Assembly: GCF_028389875.1 (NCBI RefSeq)
Contig: NC_084676.1
Coordinates: 1,364,001 to 1,428,000 of the forward strand
Direction: 5' to 3'
Origin: Rhea pennata
Lineage: Eukaryota; Chordata; Aves; Rheiformes; Rheidae
DNA length: 64,000 nucleotides
Part shown: positions 23,291 through 36,278 of the stretch, piece after piece
How positions within the stretch are numbered: the first letter of the stretch is position 1
How the letters are laid out: each line of letters starts with the position of its first letter
Translations under genes and position numbers: made by a program
Notes under the pieces: generated by a model
The model's input: the letters and a program-made list of their open reading frames with translations, nothing else
The model's database searches: none
What the model was told of the DNA's origin: nothing

Positions 23291-25562
23291 GTGCCTAACG
23301 AGCTTAGCCTTCATTAGGTGTGAATGGAGAATGCCAGGCAGCTGGTGGCCGTAATTAGCGTTGATGGCTCTGTCTTTGACGGCCTGAGGGGGCGGGGAGT
23401 GGGGGTGAGGCCCCTGAAGGGCTCCTCGCGGAGGAAAGGTGAGAAGGGGGCGGGTGACTTCTCTCCCTCATTTTCTTTCTTCTTTGCCTTTGCTCGTTCT
23501 TCCTTCTGGATTTGTGTTCCCCACCTTCTTAGTCCCCGCCCGCGAGAAGCGGGAGAGAACGAGAACCTCAGCTGTGCCCCACCCAGTGTCTTGTTGCAGC
23601 AGACGTGGTTCCCGTTCGCTCCGCATCCTTGGTTGTCATCTTGATGGTTTCATTCCTTGTGTGTTTTTTCCTGTGTGCCGTTTGCGCGGCTGTAGTAGAG
23701 GTTCCCCCCTGTGGGGTTCCATGTTGTTACATACTCATGCGTAGCTCTGCCAGAAAGTGTAGTTCTACCGCAGCTGGCACTCGTGTTCGGCTGTGACTCA
23801 GTGCTGCAGAATACTTGCACAGTGTCTCGGGACAGACTGCTTTCGATTGCCTGTGTCTGATCCCAGGCAAAGCAGAAGTAATTGCATGCTTCCACATGCT
23901 ACATTTCTTTGACTCTGCAGGTGCGCGAAGCAACTCTGCTGTCTACAGAAGGAGTAACAGCTTGAGTTCTATCCTGGGAGGTGAATCTTGTCGTTGAAAA
24001 AGCCTCGATTCAAGGACGTTGTTAACATACTTAGTACTTCAAAGGGCGCAGGTGGAAGCGCAAATCCCGACGTAGGTGGAAGACATGAAAAAGTGTGTTG
24101 CTCAGTAAGCCAGGGCGTATAAGTCGAGGAGCTGCCTTTGGTCACCAGGAGCCCTGGTGAAAGCTTGTCACTCATGGTTGCTGAGTGGGCCAGTTCCATG
24201 TGTCCCGTGGTGGTGGGCCATGCTTGTTTTGTGCGCGTGGAGATAAATATGCTGTGATGGTGCCACGGTGCCTGGTGGTGAGCATGTGGGTTCCAGCTGC
24301 GACAGCATTTCCCCCCACTGGAACCGGCTCCCTTCCCCGTCGCCAGCGTGACTTGGGAGATATCTCAGTATTGTGTGCAAGATGCAGACCGCTTCATTCT
24401 GATGTCTGTGGGATATCCAAACTGGGGCCGTGTGCCATCGGTGTGGGCACTTCTTTTCTCCTGTACGGAGGCGCATTTGACCTCGAGGGAATGACATCAG
24501 ATGACAAACTTCCTTTCTGCTGCTACCCTTCTCATGGAAGTGGACATAGTGCATACATTTATCGCAGCTCATGAAGTGGGAGCGTGTGGTTATGTTCTGC
24601 GGGAAAATGCAGGAGTGTAACTGTCATGACTTCTGTTAACATCATCACACACCTGTCATGTAAGTGAACGGGTGTGAGGCAATGTGTGGGGTCTCATTAC
24701 TGTGCGTACGAAACCTCTGTCTCTGTTGCTCTGCAAGTGCTTGCCTGTCTGCAGAGATAAGCAGGAACTAGACATGCATCATGCAGCCGCAATCGGAAAA
24801 TGAGGAAGAGGAACACGTCTTGCCTGACGGAGATAGACCACCAAAGAGCTGTGGGTGTCCTAATTTTTCAGCCTTCTCTGAGCATTTGCATGTCAATTAC
24901 CAAATATCTCCAAGGATGGCAATTTGACACCCTCTCTGGGCCCCTGCTCAGCTACCTAGCCACTCTCACCTCAGAGGTTAGTTTCTGTTTACCCAGTCCC
25001 TTATCCTTGGTCTCACTGTTGCACACTGTAGCCCTAGTTTTGAAGAGAGCTGCCATGCGGCCCTGCAGTCCTCTCTTGCTGAGTATGGGGAGCTGCTGCT
25101 CCAACAGAAGCTGTTTCAGACTCTGATCATGCTGCGAGCTTGAAACAAACCTCTCCCAATTCTTCTCCCTGCAATTTGATTTTTTTTTAACTGAGGGAAG
25201 AGAAGTGTCCTCACCATTCAGGCTGTTGGTGAGCCTTGCATTCAGATAATGCAAAACCATTCCTTATCTTTTTTTCTCTTTTCCTCCCCTCTCAATATTC
25301 TTGGAATCTGTAGGACTTTGGTTACCCATGAACCCTAAGGGGATGTATGCATGGAGCTATCTGACTTAGGCCAGATGGTGTTTCAGAATGACAACTGTGT
25401 AGCTGAGAGACTATGCTTTCCTAGGCAAACCTCATGTTTGTTTCTGTCCACACTCACCGTGTCTCAGGCTGGGCTTGTCTTTCAAAGGGTGGACCAGTCT
25501 GTTATGGCCTAGTAGGGATGTTCTTTGCAGTGTGACTTCCTTGCCTTGTGCTAAACTTTCTG
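23291..25562. repeat. Exon-less module 1, left part (B-C spacer)
   Basis: It parallels 9601-11295 and then keeps about 560 bp (about 25003-25562) that the A-B and C-D copies have lost. The preserved end CTTGCCTTGTGCTAAACTTT leads straight to the intact CR1 3' terminus, so the insertion site can be read here. Short A+T-rich runs occur at about 25180-25275. No gene is seen. Confidence 0.65.
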
Positions 25563-28500
25563 ATCACAGAATCACAGGATGGCAGAGGTTGGAAGGGACC
25601 TCTGGAGATCACCTAGTCCTACCTGCTTGCTCAAGCAGGGTCACCGAGAGAACATTAGACAGGATTGCATCCAGGCGGCTTTTGAATATCTCCAGAGAAG
25701 GAGGCTCCACAACCTCTCCGGGCATCCTGTTCCAGTGCTCCAGCACTCTCATGGTAAAGAAGTTCTTCCTCATGGTCAGGCAGAACTCCCTGTGGTTCAG
25801 TTTGTGCCCGTTGCCTCTTGTCCTGTCACATGTCTCCACTGAAAAGAGTTTGGCCCCCATCCCCTTGACACCCTCCCTTGAGGTATTTGTAGACATTGAT
25901 AAGATCCCCTCTCAGTCTTCTCTTCTGCACTCTAAACAGCCCCAGCTCTTGCAGCCTTTCCTCATAGGGAACATCCTCCACTCCTCTGATCATCTTTGTA
26001 GCCCTATGCTGGGCACTCCCCAGTAGCACAGTGTCTCTCTTGCTCTGGGGAGCCCAGAACTGGACACAGGACTCGAGGTGAGGCCTCACCAAGGCTGAGT
26101 GGAGCGGCAGGATCCCTTCCCTCAACCTGCTGGTAACACTTTTCCTAATGTACCCCAGGATCCCATTGGCCCTCCTGGCCACAAGGGCACACTGCCGGCT
26201 CATAGTCAATTTGTTGTCCACCAGGCCTCCCAGGTGCTTCTCTGCAGAGCTGCTTTCCAGCACGTCAGCCCCCAGCCTGTACTGGTGAATAACTGAAAGG
26301 GTTATTCCTCCCTAGCTGCAAAGCCCTGCACTTGCCCTTGTTGAACCTCATGAACTTTCCCTCTGCCCGACTGTTCAGACTGTCCAGCCTGTCCAGATCT
26401 CTCGGAATGGCTGCACTGCCTTCTGGTGTATCAGCCACTCCTCCCAGCTTGGTATCCTCAGCAAACTTGCTGAGGAGGCCCTGTGTCCCTTTGTCCAGGT
26501 CATTGACGAGTAAGTTGAAGAAGACTGGCCCCAGTACTGAGCCCTGGGGAACTCCATTAACTACAGGCCTCCAGCTAGACTGTGTGCCAGTGATGACAAC
26601 CCTCTCAGCTCTACCTTTCAGCCAGTCCTCAATCCACCTCACTGTCCACTCATCTGACCTGCACTTCTTGAGTTTACCTAAGAGGATGTTATGGGAGACA
26701 ACGTAAAAAGGCTTGCTGAAGTCGAGGTAGACAATTTCCACTGCTCTACCATCATCTATGCAGCCAGTCATTCCATCATGGAAGGCTGTCAGATTGGTTA
26801 AGTGTGGTTTGCCCTTGGTGAATCCATGCTGATTCCTCCCAATCACCTTCTTTACCTCCCTCTGCTTGGAGATGATGTCCAGAACGAGCTGTTCCATCAC
26901 CTTTGCAGGGATGGAGGTGAGGCTGACCAGCCGTTTTTTCGTGGGTTCTCCTTCTTGCCCTTTTTGAAGATGGGAGTAACACTGGCTTTCTTCCAGTCCT
27001 TGGGCACCTCTCCAGTTCTCCACGACCTTTCAAGGATGATGGAGAGTGGCCTAGCAACAACATCCACCAGCTCCCTCAGTACTCGTGGGTGCATCCCATC
27101 AGGGCCCATGGATCAGCAGATGTCAAGTTTGCCCAAAAGATCTCTAACCCTATCCTCCTTGAGCAGAGGAAAGTCTTCCTTTCTCCAGACTTTCTCTCTC
27201 CTCTCATGGCTCTGGGATTGGTGAGGGCTGCCCTTAGCAGTGAAGACTGAAGCAAAGAGGGCATTGAGTAACTCTGCCTTCTCTGTATCGTTCATCACCA
27301 GGGCTCCCACCCCACTCAGGAGCAGGCCCACATTTTCCCTAGTCTTCCTCTTGCTACTGATGTGTCTGAGGAAGCCCTTCTTGTTGTCCTTGACATGCCT
27401 TGCCAGGCTTAATTCCAAATGGGCCTTAGCCTTCCTCATTTCATCTCTGCATACCCTGACAACATACTTAGAATCCTCCCAAGTGGCCTGTCCCCTCTTC
27501 CACATTCTGTGTACTTTCCTCTTCCATTGGAGTTTTGGCAGGAGCTCCTTGCTCATCCATGCAGGTCTCCTACCTCCTTTGCTGGACTTCTGTCTCCTTG
27601 GGATGCACGCTCTTGATCTTGGAGGAAGTGATGCTTGAATACTCGCCAGCTCTCCCGGACCCCCCTTCCTCCTGGGGCCTTAAGCCATGGGACTCCTCCC
27701 AGTAGGCCTCTGAAGAGGCCAAAGTTGGATCTGCTGAAGTCCAGGGTTGCGATCCTGCTTATTGGCTTGCTTCCTCCATGCAGGATCCTGAATTCCACCA
27801 TCTCATGGTCACTGCAGCCAAGGCTGCCCCCAACCTTCACATCTCCAACCAGTCCTTCTTTGCGGGTTAGGAAAATGTCCACCAGGACACCCCTCCTTGT
27901 TGGCTCCTCCACCACCTGTGTCAGAAAGTCCTAACTGATGCTCTGCAGGAGCCTGCGGGACTGTCTGTGCCTAGCTGTGTAGTCCTTCCAGCAGATATCG
28001 GGGTGGTTGAAGTCCCCCATGAGAAGCAGGGCCTGTGATTGTGAGGCTACTTCCAGCTGTGTGTAGAAGGCCTCCTCGACTTCCTCTTCCTGATCAGGTG
28101 GCCTGTAGTAGGCACCCACAACAGTGTCCCCCATGTTAGCCTGCCCTTTAATCCTTACCCATAAGCTCTCTGCTCCCTCTTCATCCACCCCTGGGCAGAG
28201 CTCAACTCATTCCAGTTGCTCTCTCACATGAAGAGCCACTCCACCACCTCAACTGCCTGGCCTGTCTTTCCTAAAAAGCACGTAGCCATCCATGACAAAA
28301 TTCCCATCATGCGAGCTATCCCACCATGTCTCTGGAACCGCAATGAGATTGTGGCCCTGTGACTGCACACAGATCTCCAGTTCCTCCTGTTTATTCCCCA
28401 TGCTGCGTTCCTTGGTGTACAGGCATTTCAGAGAGGTAGTTGTGGACACAGGTTTCCCAGGAGGGGTGCAAGGGGATCCCCCATAGCCATGTCTCATATG

Positions 28501-28706
28501 CCCATCCCCGGCTGCACAGACCCTCTGGAGGCCTCCTGACTTGAACTCTGTTTTGTTGACTACCCTGTCTTTATAACTGTCCCGTTCCCCTGTCCCACCT
28601 AGTTTAAAGCCCTCTTTACCAGGCAGGCCAACCTGTTGGCCAAGACATGTATGCCCCACTAAGTGAGGTAGATCCCATCTCTCCCCATCAGCTGTTGATC
28701 TTCATC
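25563..28706 (-). mobile_element. CR1 LINE, 5'-truncated with intact 3' end (B-C spacer)
   Basis: This minus-strand CR1 has its 3' end intact at the left (CACAGAATCACAGGATGGCA, then TGGAAGGGACCTCTGGAGAT). The pieces are endonuclease at 28249-28659 (ETWWDSSHD) and 27931-28188 (GDFNHPDICW), reverse transcriptase at 26265-27113 ([31 protein letters not shown]), and the C-terminal part at 25826-26263. TTCTGA at 25558-25563 and again at 28707-28712 is a plausible 6-bp target duplication; it is longer than CR1 normally shows, so part may be chance. Shared breaks and the FAED motif show it descends from the same insertion as the other three. Confidence 0.95.
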
Positions 28707-29371
28707 TTCTGAAGAAGAAGGGGAGTGCATGAAGCCACGGAGCCACATGTGTTTTTGTCTCAAGCCCAGCCTTGGGAGAGGGACTAATCTGTGCCTGCTG
28801 TTAGCAGTGATCATTCAGAAATCAGTCCCATGTGATGACAGTTGTTATGCAAGCCTTAGTAGTTGCAATGGATGGAGGTCTTCTCCCCAAAAGGGAGCAG
28901 AAGTACAGGGGGAGATTGCCTGCTGTGCCCAGTCTGTAAGTAGCCAAGAGACCTATATTGCCTGGTGAGCAGAGAGAAGTGAGGAGAAGCCCAGGAGGGG
29001 AGAGGCGGGGGCAGGGTCCTGTTGTGAATGGCCTTCCCAGGTGTGCTCTGTGGCTCCAAGTCCACAGGCACATGGTGGGGGAGTGGGGGGATTGCCCCGA
29101 AAAGCAGTTTCTGAGAGTCCTCCAGAATCCTCAGTACTCACGCACCTCGTGCAAGACACGATGGGAAGCAGTCAGGAAGTGATAGAGTAGGCTGTGCCTG
29201 AAATCTTGCCGAAGCCTCATATCAAGAATGGCACAGACATTCAGAAAACGCTTTGGAAAATTGAAGAGAGGAGAAGAGAAATGGAGGGAAGAAGAGAACA
29301 CAAAGAGGTGGAAAGCGTTTTGAAGAGGCTAGGAGAGAAGGAGTAGGAAGCAGAGGGGAAGGCAGGAGAGG
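28707..29371. repeat. Exon-less module 1, right part, joined directly to the exon C promoter module
   Basis: It parallels 14263-14730. At about 29150-29240 it switches to a sequence like the end of module 2 (ACAGACATTCAGAAAACGCT, as at 17801), so module 2 is absent from this spacer. This is the footprint expected of unequal recombination between the tails of modules 1 and 2. No gene is seen. Confidence 0.65.
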
Positions 29372-30280
29372 GAAGGAGGAAAAAAGAATTCGCCAACATT
29401 AGCGAGCATGATGGCTCTCTGCTGAATACCGCTAGTCACGAAGGAGCTTACCCGCCATTCAGAGCAATCGCACTGTGCCAGGGAAGTGATGCCCCGTGGT
29501 AAGCGGTGATCCGGAGTTCCCCCGCAGAGGGAAGCAAGACGGAAGTGGGCGATTTTTCACGAGCTCCGTTTTCCTCCTGCATCCCTTCTGGATTTCGCCT
29601 CATGGCCCCCTCCTCGCCAAAGGAAGCGGGGGGAGCTCATCAGTCCGCTACAGAGCCTATCACACCATTTAGCAGAAGAACGTTGTTCCGGTGCAGCAGA
29701 GCTCGTTGCCGTTCCCTTTGCATCCTCTGCTGTTTTGTTGCAGATCCTGCCCCTTGCCCACGTTTTCCTGCACCGCGTTTGTGCAGCTCCCGCGGGTCTC
29801 CGCTTACCGGGAAACGCGGGACTCATGCAGGGTGTACGCCACTGCCGAGCGCTCCTGGCCGGGCTCGAGGCAAAAGGAGCAGGACGCCCGTGGCGCTCGC
29901 TGTGCTTCGACTGCATGGGTGCAACGGACCAGCGCTCGGCCTACGGCGGGGGCGGCAGCACGGAGTGCGCTGTGGGAGGCGAAGGCTGCGGTTAAGGAAG
30001 CCTCGCTGGGCGGGAGGCGGCTCAGCGCGTGTCGGCGGTGTGGGGCGTTAGGGCCGCAGGCGGCGGCTTTGCCGGCGCGCGTTTGGCGTCGGGGCACACG
30101 GTGTCGCTGCAGGCTCAGGAACGGCGGCGGCGGCGCGGCGGCTCCGCCCCGGCGCGGCGGAAAGCCCGGCTGTGAGCGCGGGGGGAGCGGCAAGGCGCGG
30201 GCGGCGGTGCCGGGGAGCCGCGGCGAGCGGCGGCGGTGCCGGGGAGCCGCGCGGGGCCCGTGCGAGTGCCGGCGCCGGCC
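29372..30280 (+). promoter_or_regulatory. Promoter/leader module of exon C, shortened
   Basis: It is the same module as before exon B, with the CTCF-like string at 29521-29535. About 149 bp of the CpG-rich leader are missing at about 30028, where CAGCGCG runs directly into TGTCGGCGGTG. The lost part includes the perfect inverted repeat and a cluster of CpG/GC-box-like strings. The leader from the CTCF-like string to the ATG is therefore 760 bp rather than 909. Confidence 0.6.
29521..29535 (+). promoter_or_regulatory. Candidate CTCF-like motif upstream of exon C
   Basis: The string CCCGCAGAGGGAAGC is the same as before exons B, D and E, here 760 bp from the ATG because of the leader deletion. 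It is a hand match to the CTCF core only. Confidence 0.3.
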
Positions 30281-32731
30281 ATGGGCGTGTGCATGCGTGC
30301 TGTGCTGCGGGTGCTGGTGCTGCAGGCGGCCTGGGCTCTGGGCGGCGGCCAGCTGCGCTACTCGGTGCCGGAGGAGGCCGAGGGCGGCACGGTGGTGGGT
30401 CGCCTGGCGCAGGACCTGGGCCTGGAGGCGGGCGAGCTGGAGGCGCGTCGGCTGCGGCTGGTGGCGAAGGGCCGGCGGGCGAGCGTGGAGGTGAGCGGGG
30501 CGAGCGGGGCGCTGGTGGTGAGCTCGCGGCTGGACCGGGAGGAGCTGTGCGGGAAGAGCGCGCCGTGCGCCCTGCGCCTGGAGGTGCTGCTGGAGCGGCC
30601 GCTGCGCGTCTTTCACGTGGAGCTGGAGGTCACCGACATCAACGACAACGCGCCGCTCTTCCCCGCCGCCCGCAAAAACCTCAGCGTATCGGAGAGTTCC
30701 CCTCCCGGCTCGCGCTTCCCGCTGGAGGGCGCGTCGGACGCAGATATCGGAGCCAACGCGCAGCTCTCCTACAAACTCAGCCCGAGCGAGCATTTCGCTC
30801 TGGATTTACATAAAATGAATGAACGAAATATGCTACCCGAACTCGTGTTAACGAAGGCTCTGGACCGGGAGGCGATGCCTGTGCACCGGCTGCTGCTGAC
30901 GGCGAGTGACGGGGGCAGACCGTCGCTGTCGGGCACCATGGAGCTGGTGGTCTCGGTGCTGGATGTGAACGACAACGCACCCGAGTTCAACCAGTCGGTC
31001 TATAAAGTGCAGCTGGCGGAGAACGCTGCAGAGGGGACGCTGGTTTTGCGCTTGAGCGCCACGGATCCTGACGAGGGATCGAACCGCGCAGTGACCTACA
31101 CAGCCACCCACTTCCTGCCACTCCTCGGGAAAGATGTCATTAGCGTGAATCCAAACACGGGAGAGATCAGACTGACGGCGCCCCTGGATTTTGAAGAAGA
31201 CAAAGTATTTGACTTCCGCATAGAGGCGAGAGACAAGGGTTCGCCTCCGTTGTCGGGACACTGCAGCGTGGAGCTGGAGGTGCTGGACGTGAACGACAAC
31301 GCGCCGGAGGTGTGGGTGACGTCGCTGTCGGTGCCGGTGCCGGAGGACGCGGCGCTGGGCACGGTGGTGGCGCTGCTGAGCGTGTCGGACCGGGACTCGG
31401 GGGCGAACGGGCGCGTGCGGTGCGCGGTGTGGCCGGCGGCGCCGTTCGGGCTGGTGGCGACGTTCGAGGGCTCGTACTCGCTGGTGCTGCGGGAGGCGCT
31501 GGACCGTGAGCGGGTGGCGGAGTACGAGGTGGAGGTGCGGGCGGAGGACGGCGGGGCGCCGCCGCTGCGCGCCAGGCGCGGGCTGCGGGTGCCGGTGTCG
31601 GACGTGAACGACAACGCGCCGGCGTTCGCGCAGGCCGTGTACACGGTGCTGGCGCGGGAGAACAACGCGGCGGGCGCGGAGCTGGCGCGGCTGTGGGCGC
31701 GGGACCCGGACGAGGCGGACAACGGGCGCGTGAGCTACTCGCTGGCGGAGGGCGTGGCGGGGGGGGCGTCGCGCTCGGCGTCGAGCTACGTGTCGGTGGA
31801 GGCGGAGAGCGGGCGTCTGTGGGCGCTGCAGCCCTTGGACTACGAGGAGGTGCAGGTGCTGCAGTTCGAGGTGCGCGCGGTGGACGCGGGGGAGCCGGCG
31901 CTGTGCGGCAACGCCACGGTGCAGCTCTTCGTCGTGGACGAGAACGACAACGCGCCGGCGCTGCTGCCGCCGGCGGGCGGCGGCGCGGGGCCCTGGGCGG
32001 GCGGCGCGTCGGGGTCGGCGTCGGCGGGGCCGTCGGCGTCGGCGTCGCTGTGGGCGTGGGCGGCGTGGGGGTGGCCGGCGGGGCAGGTGGTGGCGAAGAT
32101 CCGCGCGGTGGACGCGGACTCGGGCTACAACGCGTGGCTGCGCTACGAGCTGCGGGAGCCGCGGGGCAAGGGCGCGTTCCGCGTGGGGCTGTACAGCGGC
32201 GAGGTGAGCACGGCGCGGGCGCTGGAGGAGGCGGACGGCCCGGGGCAGACGCTGCTCATCGTGGTGCGGGACCACGGCGAGCCGGCGCGCTCGGCCACGG
32301 CCACGCTGAGCGTGTCGCTGGGCGAGGGCGGCGAGGCGGCGCTGGCGGCGGGCACGGGCTCGCCGTCGCTGGGGCTGCGGCCGGCGGCGGGCGCCGAGGG
32401 CGGCGGCGGTGGGGCGGCGGCGACGGCGACGAACGTGTGGCTGGTGGTGGCCATCTGCGCGGTGTCGAGCCTCTTCCTGCTGGCGCTGGTGCTGTACGGG
32501 GCGTGGCGGTGTGCGCCGCGGGCGGCCGTGCTCTCGGGGCCCGGGCCGGCGACGCTGGTGTGCGCCAGCGAAGTGGGCAGCTGGTCGTACTCGCAGCGGC
32601 AGAGCCGGAGCCTGTGCGTGGCGGACGGCGCGGGCAAGAGCGATCTCATGGTTTTCAGCCCCAACTTCCCGCCGCCCGCCGGCGGCGCGGCGAAGGAGAC
32701 GCCGCAGGATCCGCCCGCTCTGCTGGACACG
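30281..32731 (+). CDS. PCDHA: Protocadherin-alpha variable exon C (817 codons, open at splice donor)
   Basis: ATG 30281 sits in GCCGGCCATGG, and the signal peptide is MGVCMRAVLRVLVLQ.... The order of EC1-EC6, low-complexity insert, membrane segment and tail is as in exon B. The EC1/EC2 junction reads SESSPPGSR, the EC2 window DLHKMNERNMLPELVL, and the EC3 window carries TATHFLPLLGKDV; this is the type shared with exon E. EC5 has DPDEADNG as in B. After the membrane segment it reads GAWRCAPR (as in D) instead of GAWRWAPR. The donor ACG|GTCAGT is at 32731/32732, phase 0, and a read-through stop ends at 32782. No break is seen; it looks functional. RRA replaces RGD in EC1 as in all copies. Confidence 0.95.
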
Positions 32732-34580
32732 GTCAGTGGCACTTTCTTTTCTCCTCCCCTCCCACCCTTCCGCCTGCCCTGACGCTCCTTACCCGCTTTT
32801 GCCTCTGCCTTTCGGCCGGTACTTGGCAGCTCTTTGGTCTGCGCCTCTTGGCACTGCGATGCCCGCTGTGTCTCCCTTCGCTTGCAAACGCTCTCGGCGT
32901 TCAGAGCCGGTGCGTGCTTGGAGAAGGAGTCCGCGCTCTGGAGCGTGGGGCTTGGTGGGATCCCTTCTGCAGAGGTCTTCCCGAGGGTTCTCCCCAGAAC
33001 GCTTTCTCCTGAGCGTTTCCCATTTCCCGTTCCTGGGAACGGTGCTACGGGAGGGTGTTCTCGTCGTGTATGGCGCCGGGAGCTTGCCTCGGCCTCCGGA
33101 GGTGTTGGGGCTGTGATGCTGGGGCCTTATCCTTCTCAGAGATGGTTTCCAGCGAGGCATGAGGAGGAGGGTGCCCCTCGGCTCTTTGAAAGCCGGCAGA
33201 CCAAATCTGCTGCCAGGTAGCTGTCGCTTGCTCTTCCCGAGTTGGGCAGTCGTCTCGGAGAATGAAATGAGAGCCGCTTGTGGTTGGAGCTGTCTCGGCA
33301 GCACCTTCACAAATGTTATTGCCTCCAGTGTGTGGAGTTCCCAGCAACCGTTTGCTGCTTCGATGCCCGTCGTGTAGGTTCTGGCTGAGACGCTCTGCCA
33401 GAAGCTGCCTATTTGGCACAATCCGTATATTCCTTTATTAATACTGTGGCTGTTAGGGTAAGGATCTGCATTAGGCCGCATCATGCTGGGAGTGGAACGC
33501 AGAACTGTGGGAGCTGCTTGGTGTTCAGTAATTTCCTGGCACCGTGGCACTGGCGCCGAGTGAGCCTTGCCTGAGGGACGTGGAGATGAGGGTGGTGGTG
33601 GGGGACATAGAATGTGTCATAACCAAGAAGCGCTCTTCTTGGGAGAAAGGCTACTTGCGTCAAAGCTTATGTGCCCGGGGTGAGGTGTCGAGGATGCCCA
33701 GAGAAGTGCCTAAGTCAAGAGAGCTGCTTAGTGATGCTTGCCCAGGACCGTTTTGCAGGCTGCACGAGCCTGGAGTGGCAGCCTGAAAAGGATGCCTGAC
33801 CTTCATCCTTCCGCTGCAAGTGGAGAACGAGATACAACGGAAGTTCTCTTTGACGGGATTGGGGCGGGGGGGGGGGGGGAAGAGAGATCACTGGAGAGCT
33901 GTATCTCCCCTATTGAAGTCCATCTTTCGCTGGGCGTTTTCTTGCTGGGCTTTGTTCAGTGGGACTCGCCATCGAAAGCGTGCCTGGAGTTATCAGGTGT
34001 CTCTGGAGTCTGTCCACACTGACCATATCTTCGGCTGGTCTCGTATGTCGGGAGGTGGAGTACCCTGTCACGGCGTAACAGAGGTGTTGTTTGTAAAAGG
34101 ATTACCCTGCTCTATTATCCGCTCTTCGGTAAGGAAGGAGAGCGCCTGAAACCGCTGAGCTACATCAGTGTCTCAAAGGCAGCCTTGCAAAAGCGAAGAG
34201 TCTGCGCCTGTGCCTGTTGATCATGGTGAATCAGGAGCCGTGAGTCGTTCCCACGCAAACAGCTTCCCACGCAAACAGCTGTGGAAGCCTCGGCCTTTGC
34301 GAAGGTTCGGTGGGAATCAGGAAGACAGAGGCCTGAGGGCTTTTTCCTGAAGTGCTGCGCGTACTTGGTGCAGGAGTGGAGTCGACATATAAAAAGCACT
34401 ACAGTGGAAAAGGCGGGATTGGAGACGAGGAAGCGAGAAGAGGGTGTTGTGGACGGGAATGTAACGGAAGGGGATGCTGCGACCAAAGAGGGGAAAGGAA
34501 GGAAAGGGAAGGGTGGAAAAAACACTCAGGAGATTGCCGTCATTAACCGACATCACCTCCATGTAGTGCCTGCAGTCAGT
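32732..34580. repeat. Post-exon intronic repeat module, copy C
   Basis: It is nearly identical to the A and B copies, but also carries bases found in D and E (CCCCAGAACGC with D, TTTCCCATTTCCCGTTCC with E), so it is a mosaic. There are 14 G at 33866-33879 and the 16-bp duplication at 34248-34279. No gene is seen. Confidence 0.75.
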
Positions 34581-36278
34581 GCCTAACGAGCTTAGCCTTC
34601 ATTAGGTGTGAATGGACAATGCCAGGCAGCTGGTGGCCGTAATTAGCGCTGATGGCTCCGTCTTTGACGGCCTGAGGGGGCGGGGAGTGGGGGTGAGGCC
34701 CCTGAAGGGCTCCTCGCGGAGGAAAGTTGAGAAGGGGGCGGGTGACTTCTCTCCCTCATTTTCTTTCTTCTTTGCCTTTGCTCGTTCTTCCTTCTGGATT
34801 TGTGTTCCCCACCTTCTTAGTCCCCGCCCGCGAGAAGCGGGAGAGAACGAGAACCTCAGCTGTGCCCCACCCAGTGTCTTGTTGCAGCAGACGTGGTTCC
34901 CGTTCGCTCCGCATCCTTGGTTGTCATCTTGATGGTTTCATTCCTTGTGTGTTTTTTCCTGTGTGCCGTTTGCGCGGCTGTAGTAGAGGTTCCCCCCTGT
35001 GGGGTTCCATGTTGTTACATACTCATGCGTAGCTCTGCCAGAAAGTGTAGTTCTACAGCAGCTTGCACTCGTGTTCGGCTGTGACTCAGTGCTGCAGAAT
35101 ACTTGCACAGTGTCTCGGGACGGACTGCTTTCGATTGCCTGTGTCTGAGTGCCAGGCAAAGCGGAAGCAATTGCGTGCTGCGGCATGCTGCGTTGCTTCG
35201 ACTCTGCAGGCACGCGAAGCCACTCTGCTGTCTACAGAAGGAGTAACAGCTTGAGTTCTATCCTGGGAGGTGAATCTTGTCGTTGAAAAAGCCTCGATCC
35301 AAGGACGTTGTTAACATGCTTAGTACTTCAAAGGGTGCAGGTGGAAGAGCAAAACTCGAGGTAGATGGAAGACACAGGGAAAATGTGTTGCTCAATAAGC
35401 AGGGAGTACTGGTTGAGGAGCTGCCTTTGGTCACCAGGAGCCCTGGTGAAAGCTTGTCACTCATGGTTGCTGAGTGGGCCAGTTCCATGTGTCCCGTGGT
35501 GGTGGGCCGTGCTTGTTTTGTGAGAGTGCTGTGGTGGTGCCACGGTGCCTGGTGGTGAGCATGTGGGTTCCAGCTGGGACACATTTTTCCCTCTCCAGAT
35601 CCGGCTCCTTTCCCGTCGCCAGCGTGACTTGGGAGATATCTCAGTATTGTGTGCAAGATGCAGACCGCTTCATTCTGATGTCTGTGGGATATCCAAACTG
35701 GGGCCGTGTGCCATCGGTGTGGGCACTTCTTTTCTCCTGTACGGAGGCGCATTTGACCTCGAGGGAATGACATCAGATGACAAACTTCCTTTCTGCTGCT
35801 ACCCTTCTCATGGAAGTGGACATAGTGCATACATTTATCGCAGCTCATGAAGTGGGAGCGTGTGGTATGTTCTGCGGGAAAATGCAGGAGTGTAACTGTC
35901 CTTACTTCTGTTAACATCATCACACACCTGTCACATAAGTCAATGGGTGTGAGGCAATGTGTGGGGTCTCATTACTGTGTGTACTGAACCTCTGTCTCTG
36001 TCGTTCTGCAAGTGCTTGCCTGTCTGGAGAGATAAGCAGGAACTGGACATGCATCATGCAGCCGCAATCAGAAAATGAGGAAGAGGAACACGTCTTGCCT
36101 GACGGAGATAGACCACTAAAGAGCTGTGGCTGTCCTAATTTTTCACCCTTCTCTGAGCATTTGCATGTCAGTTTGCCCAATATCTCCAAGGATGGCAATT
36201 TGACACCCTCTCTGGGCCCCTGCTCAGCTACCTAGCCACTCTCACCTCAGAGGTTAGTTTCTGTTTACCCAGTCTTTT
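34581..36278. repeat. Exon-less module 1, left part (C-D spacer)
   Basis: It is almost the same as the A-B copy about 24,976 bp upstream, including long identical stretches (35258-35923 against 10282-10947) and the same deletion joining CCCAGTCTTTTATCC to the truncated CR1. No gene is seen. Confidence 0.7.
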
